From NCBI GenBank assembly GCA_027008885.1, contig JALVDQ010000009.1, positions 1 to 5,956 on the forward strand: a stretch of DNA of 5,956 nt, given 5' to 3'. Both the position numbers and the translations under genes were made by a program. Of the stretch, positions 1-5,368 are shown in pieces (position 1 is the first letter of the stretch; every line of letters begins with the position of its first letter). The DNA comes from Thiotrichaceae bacterium (GTDB taxonomy: Bacteria; Pseudomonadota; Gammaproteobacteria; Thiotrichales; Thiotrichaceae). The notes beneath the pieces are model-generated. The model made no database searches, was not told the DNA's origin, and saw only the letters and a list, made by a program, of their open reading frames with translations.

Positions 1-102
1 TGGATAAAAACGAGAATGATCCTCAGAGCAAGATATAAGATTAAGTGGTCTGGAAACAGAAGGAAATTTTAGTGATTTGAGGTTGACAAGTGACTTCATA
101 GA
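1..102. other. Left-edge stretch, no gene assigned
   Basis: I see no complete gene here. Two plus-strand frames are open from the window edge and end at stops at 36-38 (reading DKNENDPQSKI) and at 70-72. Either could be the last codons of a gene outside the window, but 11 and 23 codons are too few to decide. A TTGACA hexamer at 83-88 has no good -10 partner at 16-18 bp (TTGGAT at 106-111 is poor), so I do not call a promoter. Confidence 0.4.
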
Positions 103-201
103 AGGTTGGATTAGCACCGTAACCTGTATGAAGCCCCGCGGAATACGGGGAATATGTGCAACATATTCCAGGTATTGTAGGGTTGCTGGAGTTTACGCAA
201 C
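103..201. repeat. Cluster of consecutive short hairpins
   Basis: Four inverted repeats follow one another: AGGTT/AACCT (103-107 with 121-125), CCCCG/CGGGG (134-138 with 146-150), GGAATATGT/ACATATTCC (149-157 with 161-169, perfect 9-bp stem, 3-nt loop) and GTTGC/GCAAC (182-186 with 197-201). A fifth, at 231-255, belongs to the adjacent dispersed repeat. The text GGTTGGATTAGCACCGTAACC resembles the palindromic intergenic repeats with 'GGTTGGATTAGC...GTAACC' wording seen in many gammaproteobacterial and cyanobacterial genomes; that resemblance is from memory. A structured RNA is possible but not supported by any known motif. Confidence 0.5.
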
Positions 202-226
202 GCGGGATAGTGCAGGGTATAACCAT

Positions 227-290
227 CGTTCCTGTATTTCGTTCCTCAATACAGGCTACGCAAAAATATATAAAAAACAGGGAGGATGGG
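227..290 (-). repeat. Dispersed ~60-bp repeat, copy 1
   Basis: Read on the minus strand, positions 290-261 give CCCATCCTCCC followed by TGTTTTTTATATATTTTTG. This matches 29 of 30 bases at 3940-3969 and at 4057-4086. The similarity to copy 2 continues past the core: TATTGAGGAACGAAATACAGG here against TGTTGAGAAACAAAATACAGG in copy 2, then GAACG against GAGCG. Inside this copy CCTGTATT (231-238) and AATACAGG (248-255) form a perfect 8-bp stem with a 9-nt loop. The copy starts 8 nt after the stop codon of the minus-strand gene at 299-835 and reads in the same direction as that gene, so it would lie in its 3' untranslated region. Confidence 0.75.
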
Positions 291-298
291 TAGGTGAG

Positions 299-835
299 TT
301 AAATAAAACCTAACAGATACAGTATGCTCAGGAATATCAGGGTAAGGATCACAACAAACATGATAAAAATTAAAGGATTGTTTCCCAGTGCTTTCCAGTA
401 ACAGGGCCATCTTTCTTTTTCGATTTGCTTGTTGACTTTTTTCGCGGCATCATCGCGCAATTTTTCAATGTGCTTTTCAATCAACAGGGCTTCTTTGCCC
501 TCAAAACGTGCATCGCCTCCTTTCATATTGATGAGTGGAACCAGCAGGTCAATATTGGCTCTGGCAAGTAGTGCGTTGCGTGTGGGTGAGCCGAGGTCAT
601 CTACTTTCTTTTTGCAGGGTTTTAGTATTTCCATCGCTTTTGCGCTTTGTTTGAGCATCTCGCGGTTGCTTTCCAAAGATTGTTGTAGCTCATGTACTGA
701 AACGCTGGGGGATGGGCGTATTACAGTAACCTGGTACTCTTCGCCCTTGATTTTAAAGTTGGCAGAACCGCTACCAGAAACCGTTACTGGTAATGAATAT
801 GATTCGTGTTTATCACCACTCGATTTTTCTGCCAT
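299..835 (-). CDS. Hypothetical protein with one C-terminal membrane anchor
   Basis: I do not recognise this 178-residue protein. Residues 1-45 are polar with a Ser/Gly-rich stretch (SGSGSANFKIKG) that may be a short beta segment. Residues 46-142 are charged and probably alpha-helical, with heptad-like runs around 48-72 and 113-140 that could form a coiled coil. Residues 153-177 (NPLIFIMFVVILTLIFLSILYLLGFI region) are uninterrupted hydrophobic residues ending at the C-terminus, giving a tail-anchored layout with most of the protein in the cytoplasm. No signal peptide and no catalytic motif are visible. The ATG lies 7 nt after the apaH stop and has no clear Shine-Dalgarno sequence (only GAG about 12 nt upstream), which suggests co-transcription and translational coupling with apaH. 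Function unknown; the membrane topology is an inference from hydrophobicity. Confidence 0.75.
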   Translation of the reverse strand: MAEKSSGDKHESYSLPVTVSGSGSANFKIKGEEYQVTVIRPSPSVSVHELQQSLESNREMLKQSAKAMEILKPCKKKVDDLGSPTRNALLARANIDLLVPLINMKGGDARFEGKEALLIEKHIEKLRDDAAKKVNKQIEKERWPCYWKALGNNPLIFIMFVVILTLIFLSILYLLGFI

Positions 836-842
836 AAATTGT

Positions 843-1676
843 TTAAACTCTATTACTGCAAGGCTGGCTGATTGCGGTAATTATTTTTTCATCCAGCCGA
901 ACCGCGGTTAATTGCCCGCTCCAGACGCATCCTGTGTCTAGCGCGATGACGTGCTCATCGTGATAATAACCCAAACTCGACCAGTGACCAAAGACTATAC
1001 GCAGTGGAATATCTTTGCGTTTATTCCAGTGATACCAGGGGACTTTTTTATTGCGTTTTTTCAGCTTTGATTTGTATACAGGTGAATTGTTAAGCTTGAA
1101 GTTCAGGGCTGCATCCTTGCGATCAACATAGCGCATTCGCGTAAAAGAATTTAGTATATAACGGTCTCGCTCCCAGGATTGCAAATCATTTGACCAGCGA
1201 CGGGGTTTATTGCCATAAACGTGGCTGAGCCATTCTTTTATATTATCAGCGCGTAGAGCCGTTTCGATTTCGCTGGCGTGTTGTCTGGCTTCTTCCAGTG
1301 TCCACACAGGTGATATGCCAGCGTGAGCCATGCAAAAACCCAGTGATTCATCAATATGCAAGATTTTTCTTGTGCGTAACCAGTCGATTAATTCATCGCT
1401 CTCTTTTGCCTTCAGGATTTTCTTTAGCGAGGAGTTAGCGCGAAATACACCATAATACATAGCCAGCAAAGTAATATCATGGTTGCCCAGCACTACCGTG
1501 GCAGAGTCACCCAGGCTTTTAATAAAACGCAGTGTTTTCAATGATTTTTTACCACGATTGACCAGATCGCCAGCAAACCATAGGTGGTCTTTTTCTGGTG
1601 AGAAATCAATTTGATCCAGCAGATACTGGAGCGAATCATAACAACCCTGCACATCCCCTATTGCATATATTGCCAT
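843..1676 (-). CDS. apaH: Bis(5'-nucleosyl)-tetraphosphatase, symmetrical (ApaH)
   Basis: Cytoplasmic metallophosphoesterase that splits diadenosine tetraphosphate into two ADP. Family knowledge also credits ApaH with removing Np4-type caps from RNA. The 277-residue length matches the family (E. coli about 280). Visible motifs are GDVQGC (7-12), GDLVNRG (36-42), GNHD (64-67), MAHAG (116-120), FTRMR (178-182), FGHW (229-232) and ALDTGC (245-250), in the order expected for ApaH; metal ligands should include D8, D37, N65, H118 and H231. Gln10 stands where E. coli has His (GDVHG); as I recall, Pseudomonas ApaH also has Gln there, so this is not a sign of inactivity. The basic stretch at 202-221 (KSKLKKRNKK and following) is a local variation. 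The ATG at 1674-1676 fits the conserved N-terminus MAIYAIGD but has only a weak ribosome site. It is the first gene of a minus-strand pair; no apaG or rsmA, its usual partners in enterobacteria, is next to it. Confidence 0.96.
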   Translation of the reverse strand: MAIYAIGDVQGCYDSLQYLLDQIDFSPEKDHLWFAGDLVNRGKKSLKTLRFIKSLGDSATVVLGNHDITLLAMYYGVFRANSSLKKILKAKESDELIDWLRTRKILHIDESLGFCMAHAGISPVWTLEEARQHASEIETALRADNIKEWLSHVYGNKPRRWSNDLQSWERDRYILNSFTRMRYVDRKDAALNFKLNNSPVYKSKLKKRNKKVPWYHWNKRKDIPLRIVFGHWSSLGYYHDEHVIALDTGCVWSGQLTAVRLDEKIITAISQPCSNRV

Positions 1677-1797
1677 ATTATTTGCACGCTTGGTTTTTAG
1701 TCAGTTCAATGCGATCTTACTACTTTTAGTATGCTATTTATATATCCATTTGTATCGTAACGACCCAGTCTGCCTCTACCTTTATCAGGGCAGGCTT

Positions 1798-1817
1798 ACT
1801 ATTCCCGGACAGGCTCC
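1798..1817 (+). repeat. 20-bp motif, copy A, upstream of the helicase gene
   Basis: ACTATTCCCGGACAGGCTCC. The reverse complement of 5061-5080 is identical except for T in place of the seventh base. It ends 57 nt before the helicase start codon and 20 nt before the putative -35 box. It could be the outer end of a decayed insertion sequence (GGAGCCTGTCCGG is the kind of sequence found at IS termini) or a shared regulatory site; the family is unassigned. Just to the left, CTGCC (1770-1774) and GGCAG (1789-1793) can form a small stem. Confidence 0.6.
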
Positions 1818-1837
1818 CAAGATAGATAAGACAGTTT

Positions 1838-1866
1838 ATGACATCCTTATAATAGACAGGTATAAT
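1838..1866 (+). promoter_or_regulatory. Near-consensus sigma70 promoter for the helicase gene
   Basis: ATGACA (1838-1843, 5 of 6 matches to TTGACA) is followed by a 17-bp spacer and a perfect TATAAT (1861-1866). A start about 7 nt downstream would fall near 1873, two bases before the ATG at 1875, so the mRNA would be leaderless or nearly so. A second perfect TATAAT lies at 1848-1853 but its -35 position (GATAAG) is poor. If that box is used, the leader is about 14 nt and holds no Shine-Dalgarno sequence. Confidence 0.6.
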
Positions 1867-1874
1867 TTCATTCT

Positions 1875-3902
1875 ATGGCAATTATGATTCCTCAACAATG
1901 TTTTAATACCTGCCCGATAGCACAGGTACTTTACAAAAATTTAAGTATTCACTTAAATCATTCTTACCGTGTGGTTGAATATCTCGCTCATAATACGGCA
2001 CTGCCGGGAGCATTGTTCTGGGTGCAGCGGCAGCGCCAATCGCTGTTTATTTATCTGGCAAATTCAAGCGATAATGATATTTGCCTCGTCTCCCCGGGCA
2101 AACATCGAAAGCAACCGCTTTTCGAAAACCGGCAAGTGCTTGAGCTATTGAAATTCCAGAAAAAATTATTGCCCTGCGCGCTACATTCCCATCGTAATCT
2201 GCTGCTTCCTTTTCTCATTATTAATCCTTATGTAAAAAATACCGATACACAACTGGCAGATAAATCCTCCGGCTTGTATTTTTTGGGAAAAGAGCTGATT
2301 AAAAGCAAAAGTCTTGGGGTGATCGTCAACAGATTACTGGGTATTGCCAGCTCTGAAATGAGCTGCAAGTATATGCGCCAGAGGTTTAGCCCGGAAGTTC
2401 TTATTGATGCTGTCAATGCCAATAACGATGACAACGGCTACCAGCTGGATGAATCTCAGGAGATAGCACTAAAAACAAACCTTGTATCAGACCAGAAAGG
2501 CAGCTTTTTGCAAAATCAGGAGAACAGCTCAAGTTGTGTCGTGGGAGGGGCTTCTTGCGGAAAAACAGAAACACTGATGCAGCGAGTCAAACTGATCCGG
2601 CAGTTAACGCCATATGCAAAACTGATTGTGATTTCAAATAGCAACAGCACTCAGGCAGCCCTTAAAAAGCGTTTTCAGGAGCAAAATATCAGCGCCGAGA
2701 TTTTAGCCTTTAATGACTACTGCAAAACTCATCTAAAACCTTCGGAATATCTGCCAGATAAAAGTGAGCTGGACGATCTGATAGAAAAACAGCTATGCAA
2801 ACAATTGCAGGAGAATGGCATCAGCAAATCAGTTTTTCTGCGTGAACTCGACTTTATTTGCGGACGTGAAATTTATTATGAAAGTGATTATTTTTCCAGC
2901 CAGAATATTAGCAGACCGTATCCGCTTGGCTTAAACCAGTTCGACTCTATCTGGCGTGCGGTATTGACTTTAAAGAATATCTTGTCTCTAAAAAAATGGC
3001 TGCTGCCCGCCAAAATTCCGCAGCGTCTGCTGGATCAGTTGCGAGAAAAAAAGCCGACTGTTTATTATGAGCATATACTGGTTGATGATATGCATCTGTT
3101 AGCCCCCATCGCTTTGCAGATTTTCAGGGAAATGTTAAATCCGGCAAGCGGACAGCTCTGGTTTACGCAATCTTCGCAGGTAGACGCAAACAGCAATCTG
3201 CATCTTCAAGGCGACACGATACATTTGCAGAATACTTACGGGATTAATCCAGCCATTTTGAATGCGGCAAAAGCTTTTCGCCAAAAAAGACTGGCAAGAG
3301 ACAACAATCAGGATGTTTTGACAACGGTCAGGGATAGTCCCGAAGAGACTGTGCCGCGATTATTGCATTTTTACGCAAAAACAGATGCAAAAAACCGTTT
3401 GCTCAATGAAATCAAAAATTTAATTCACGCAGGCTGTGATCCACAAGAAATATTAATTATAAGCAGCCAGAAAACGCTTAAGCAGCTTCAATCCTTAATT
3501 AGTGAGACATTAAAAATTTCTGTCGATGTGTTAAATGATGGCTACTATTACGGCAATAAGCCGCACGAAAACCAGCAAAAAGCCAGACATGCTTCGGCTC
3601 TTTGCGATTTTCAACAGGCATTCGGACTTAATGCGCCCTATGTCTTTATTTTTGAGATAGAGAAAATCTTTAATGAAGAAAACAAACTTGAAGCAGGGAC
3701 TAAATATCAGCAGACCTGCTTAAACGAAAACACACATTTAATCTCACAGCTTATGACGAGAGCCAGAAAGGAACTCACACTCTTTATTGTAGCAAAAGAC
3801 ATACCTCGGGCATTTATTAACCCTTACATAAAAATCCCCACAGACCAGCTTGACGCAAACCCTGAAAAAGAAATACCCGCCGTTAGCTATTTGCGTCGTT
3901 AA
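1875..3902 (+). CDS. Divergent superfamily 1 (UvrD/Rep-like) helicase-related protein
   Basis: Protein of 675 residues. From about 187 on, SF1A motifs appear in order: Q-motif-like LDESQEIAL (191-199, Gln195), Walker A GGASCGKT (224-231), motif Ia VISNSNSTQAALKKRF (252-267), Ib ILAFNDYC (276-283), motif II ILVDDMHLL (401-409), motif III LWFTQSSQ (428-435), motif IV region LQNTYGINPAILNAA (451-465), motif V FGLNAPYVFIF (583-593) and motif VI SQLMTRARKELTLF (624-637). Several key residues differ from UvrD: motif II is DD..H rather than DE..QD, Gly456 stands at the usual motif IV arginine, and motif V lacks the usual Lys and Glu of KGLE. About 128 residues separate motifs IV and V, against about 280 in UvrD, so the 2B subdomain is probably missing or very short. 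Residues 1-185 are not UvrD; a degenerate NERD-like or other nuclease-like domain is possible but no catalytic set is visible. ATPase or helicase activity is therefore plausible, not shown. Start: ATG 1875; the ATG at 1884 (Met4) is an in-frame alternative. Neither has a close ribosome site. It is a single gene, divergent from apaH. Confidence 0.85.
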   Translation: MAIMIPQQCFNTCPIAQVLYKNLSIHLNHSYRVVEYLAHNTALPGALFWVQRQRQSLFIYLANSSDNDICLVSPGKHRKQPLFENRQVLELLKFQKKLLPCALHSHRNLLLPFLIINPYVKNTDTQLADKSSGLYFLGKELIKSKSLGVIVNRLLGIASSEMSCKYMRQRFSPEVLIDAVNANNDDNGYQLDESQEIALKTNLVSDQKGSFLQNQENSSSCVVGGASCGKTETLMQRVKLIRQLTPYAKLIVISNSNSTQAALKKRFQEQNISAEILAFNDYCKTHLKPSEYLPDKSELDDLIEKQLCKQLQENGISKSVFLRELDFICGREIYYESDYFSSQNISRPYPLGLNQFDSIWRAVLTLKNILSLKKWLLPAKIPQRLLDQLREKKPTVYYEHILVDDMHLLAPIALQIFREMLNPASGQLWFTQSSQVDANSNLHLQGDTIHLQNTYGINPAILNAAKAFRQKRLARDNNQDVLTTVRDSPEETVPRLLHFYAKTDAKNRLLNEIKNLIHAGCDPQEILIISSQKTLKQLQSLISETLKISVDVLNDGYYYGNKPHENQQKARHASALCDFQQAFGLNAPYVFIFEIEKIFNEENKLEAGTKYQQTCLNENTHLISQLMTRARKELTLFIVAKDIPRAFINPYIKIPTDQLDANPEKEIPAVSYLRR

Positions 3903-3939
3903 TGCATACGCAACGCAGGCTACATGCTGTCCTCTGTCA

Positions 3940-3998
3940 CCCATCCCCCCTGTTTTTTATATATTTTTGTGTGTGTTGAGAAACAAAATACAGGAGCG
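3940..3998 (+). repeat. Dispersed ~60-bp repeat, copy 2
   Basis: The 30-bp core (3940-3969) is CCCATCCCCCC then TGTTTTTTATATATTTTTG, identical to copy 3 and one base different from copy 1. Positions 3974-3998 (TGTTGAGAAACAAAATACAGG then AGCG) continue the match to copy 1, with a short gap just after the core. CCTGTTTTTT near the left and AAAATACAGG near the right form an imperfect inverted repeat (9 of 10), so the unit could be a small palindrome-ended element. It begins 37 nt after the helicase stop and reads in the direction of that gene. No conventional GC-rich terminator hairpin with a following T-run is present. Confidence 0.75.
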
Positions 3999-4023
3999 GC
4001 GCTTAAACAATGCGCCATCTCAG

Positions 4024-4051
4024 TCCTCTGTATTCAGTCCTCTGTCCTCTG
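4024..4051 (+). repeat. Degenerate heptamer tandem array (TCCTCTG)
   Basis: TCCTCTG (4024-4030), diverged TATTCAG (4031-4037), TCCTCTG (4038-4044) and TCCTCTG (4045-4051) follow without gaps. A lone TCCTCTG at 3930-3936 stands just before repeat copy 2, as the array stands just before copy 3. Short heptamer arrays of this style occur between genes in cyanobacteria and some other bacteria. No coding role is visible. Confidence 0.6.
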
Positions 4052-4056
4052 ACACA

Positions 4057-4086
4057 CCCATCCCCCCTGTTTTTTATATATTTTTG
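4057..4086 (+). repeat. Dispersed repeat, copy 3 (30-bp core only)
   Basis: Identical over 30 bases to 3940-3969, 117 bp further on in the same orientation. The flanking similarity seen between copies 1 and 2 does not continue after TTTTTG here. Upstream, GTCCTCTGACACA matches the GTCCTCTGTCA before copy 2, so the direct repeat with copy 2 is about 41-43 bp (3929-3969 and 4044-4086). It lies 25 nt beyond the stop codon of the minus-strand SH3b gene, antisense to that gene's transcript. Confidence 0.75.
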
Positions 4087-4111
4087 CTTGCGCCGATTTT
4101 TAGTTTCTTTG

Positions 4112-4969
4112 TTATCGACAGCAGCCAGAGTAAAACTGGTTATTAATGGTTGTCTTAATCTCGTAACTGTAATTGTCTCTGGATGAATTAACACGGCAAG
4201 CACGGGTTCTTTCCAGATTAACATCGACCACCATATTTCTGCCGTGACTTCCGCCCAGGCTCATGCGGGCTTTATTATTTGAGATCCACTCATTGTAGCG
4301 AAGCGGAACCTTTAATGTTTTCTTGCCGGGAAAAGAAATGCTCAGCGTATTGCCGCTTACACTCATTTTCATATTCCAGGGTTTGGGTGTATTGCCAGCA
4401 CAGGTTAATTTGCGCTGAATATGGCTTTTGGGTATATACGCAGTCTTAACTTCTCTGGCACTTGAATCTATGGTTTGATCATAACGATCACCGCCCAGCT
4501 CCTGAGGTGGCGTTTCGTTTTGCCCTCTGTCAGAGTTTGATCCTGTTGAATGCGAATTTCGAGAGTGAGAGTTTAGCTTTTTATGCGTTGTGACAGGATT
4601 GTTTCTTGAGACAGGTTTTTTTGCAGGGCTGGATGAGTGCTTCGAGTTTTTGACCAGAACGCCTGTTTTTTTCAGGTATCTGCCATTAACCCAGCCTTTG
4701 TTTTTGCCCCAGTGAACTTCAAGCCATGTGGCTCCATTCACAACTTTCTTTTTACCTGTTTCGGTAATATTTCTCGCATTATGTGGCAAGGAAACCTTAA
4801 TACGGGATTTTGCGCTGGGCCAGGCACGCAGTTGCAAGCTGCCTCCTGATGAAACATTGGTGACTTTATAGATTGTAGTGATGTTTTTTGCACTAGCAAC
4901 TGATAGTGATATATCAATTAAAATCAGCCCTAAAACAAACAGCACAGAAAGAATTGTTCCCCGCTTCAT
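4112..4969 (-). CDS. Exported SH3b-domain protein with Cys-containing C-terminal domain
   Basis: Protein of 285 residues. Residues 1-27 are a typical Sec signal peptide (MKR, hydrophobic core, likely cleavage after ASA27), so it should act in the periplasm. Residues 31-101 form a bacterial SH3-like domain: LQLRAWPSAKSRIKVSLP, then WLEVHWGKNKGWVNGRYL, a pattern associated with binding to the cell wall or to protein partners. Residues about 104-175 are a Ser/Asn/His/Lys-rich low-complexity linker. Residues 188-285 are a beta-rich domain with C190, Trp198, C258 and a final YSGCCR. The 'C-x-G-x-x-x-x-PW ... AC ... Y-x-G-C-C-R' layout recalls the small exported COG3650-type domain, but I assign it only tentatively. 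The Cys residues probably form disulfides. I chose the ATG at 4967-4969; a TTG start 18 nt upstream is in frame but overlaps the ribosome site. It is convergent with the helicase gene and lies downstream of groEL, separated by a terminator. Function unknown. Confidence 0.88.
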   Translation of the reverse strand: MKRGTILSVLFVLGLILIDISLSVASAKNITTIYKVTNVSSGGSLQLRAWPSAKSRIKVSLPHNARNITETGKKKVVNGATWLEVHWGKNKGWVNGRYLKKTGVLVKNSKHSSSPAKKPVSRNNPVTTHKKLNSHSRNSHSTGSNSDRGQNETPPQELGGDRYDQTIDSSAREVKTAYIPKSHIQRKLTCAGNTPKPWNMKMSVSGNTLSISFPGKKTLKVPLRYNEWISNNKARMSLGGSHGRNMVVDVNLERTRACRVNSSRDNYSYEIKTTINNQFYSGCCR

Positions 4970-4975
4970 GATTTT

Positions 4976-4982
4976 CCCCCTT
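4976..4982 (-). promoter_or_regulatory. Shine-Dalgarno site that fixes the SH3b gene start
   Basis: On the minus strand AAGGGGG is followed by 6 nt and ATG (4969-4967). The strong site and good spacing support this ATG over the in-frame TTG at 4987-4985, which would put the site inside the coding region and add charged residues before the signal peptide. Confidence 0.8.
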
Positions 4983-5011
4983 ATCAATTAAATAACGTCT
5001 GGGTAATACAG

Positions 5012-5027
5012 TAATACTATAGTAATA
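5012..5027 (-). promoter_or_regulatory. Near-palindromic AT-rich site with possible -10 box
   Basis: TAATACTATAGTAATA is a 16-bp palindrome with one mismatched pair, about 43 nt upstream of the SH3b gene ATG. On the minus strand its centre reads TATAGT, a reasonable -10 box, but no good -35 hexamer is found 15-18 bp upstream. Three GTAATA units (5003, 5011 and 5022) overlap the site. It could be an operator or simply AT-rich promoter DNA. Confidence 0.3.
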
Positions 5028-5060
5028 AATGGTTATAGACTACTTCCCTGTCGGTCGCCA

Positions 5061-5080
5061 GGAGCCTGTCCGGAAATAGT
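5061..5080 (-). repeat. 20-bp motif, copy B, upstream of the SH3b gene
   Basis: On the minus strand this reads ACTATTTCCGGACAGGCTCC, 19 of 20 identical to 1798-1817. It ends 91 nt before the SH3b start codon and has the same orientation relative to that gene as copy A has to the helicase gene. Similarity stops almost at once on both sides of the 20 bases. Confidence 0.6.
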
Positions 5081-5296
5081 GAATCTATTGAAGAAAGCCA
5101 GCTCAAATCAGCTTCCCTCACTACAACACATATTCTCAGGCAAACACCCAGATAAATCATTTATATTAATTATAGACGGTGTGAAAAAGATTATAGCCTG
5201 TTTATTCTTGTTTTTCAATTTCAGCATCTAAAAATCAATAGCTTAGCTCCTCAAGCAAGATCAGCAATTTATCTTTCCTTACCTTTCAGTAAACAT
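5081..5296. other. Non-coding stretch between groEL terminator and the 20-bp motif
   Basis: AT-rich, with stops in all frames and no open frame of useful length. I see no RNA gene, no promoter pair and no clear repeat. Together with the flanking features it makes up the 399-bp gap between the SH3b start and the groEL stop. Confidence 0.5.
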
Positions 5297-5334
5297 AAAA
5301 AAAGCCTGCAAACCAATAAGTTTGCAGGCTTTTT
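5297..5334 (-). terminator. Rho-independent terminator of groEL
   Basis: GCCTGCAAAC (5304-5313) and GTTTGCAGGC (5320-5329) form a perfect 10-bp stem with a 6-nt loop, extended by A-T pairs on both sides. Read on the minus strand the hairpin is followed by seven T residues. It lies about 35 nt after the groEL stop codon. The T run on the plus strand (5331-5334) is shorter, so it is mainly a minus-strand terminator that separates groEL from the SH3b gene. Confidence 0.9.
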
Positions 5335-5368
5335 AAACACCATAAATGGTGTGAAACAGTGCTGATGC

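Noticed and set aside
83..111. TTGACA hexamer as a promoter
   Set aside because: The best -10 candidate at a 17-bp spacing is TTGGAT and no plus-strand gene follows.
429..911. Plus-strand open frame of 160 codons antisense to the tail-anchored protein gene
   Set aside because: The minus-strand frame forms a unit with apaH and ends in a clean membrane helix; the antisense product is low-complexity Ser/Leu-rich with no domain and spans the gene boundary.
1690..1887. Small plus-strand open frame of 65 codons
   Set aside because: It overlaps the promoter, the 20-bp motif and the helicase start, has no ribosome site and no recognisable protein features.
3929..4086. Two identical 30-bp direct repeats as a CRISPR array
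   Set aside because: Only two units in tandem, 117 bp apart, with a third distant inverted copy beside another gene; the gap holds other repeats rather than a spacer of 30-40 bp, and no cas gene is present.
3850..4146. Plus-strand open frame of 98 codons across the convergent region
   Set aside because: It runs through the dispersed repeats and translates the same repeat twice (PPVFYIFL), overlaps both flanking genes and has no plausible start.
4970..4987. TTG start adding six residues to the SH3b protein
   Set aside because: AAGGGGG with 6-nt spacing before the ATG at 4967-4969 is a far better start, and the extra residues would be encoded by the ribosome site itself.
1798..5080. Composite transposon bounded by the inverted 20-bp motif
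   Set aside because: The GGAGCC ends point away from the interval on both sides, no transposase lies inside, and no target-site duplication is visible outside.
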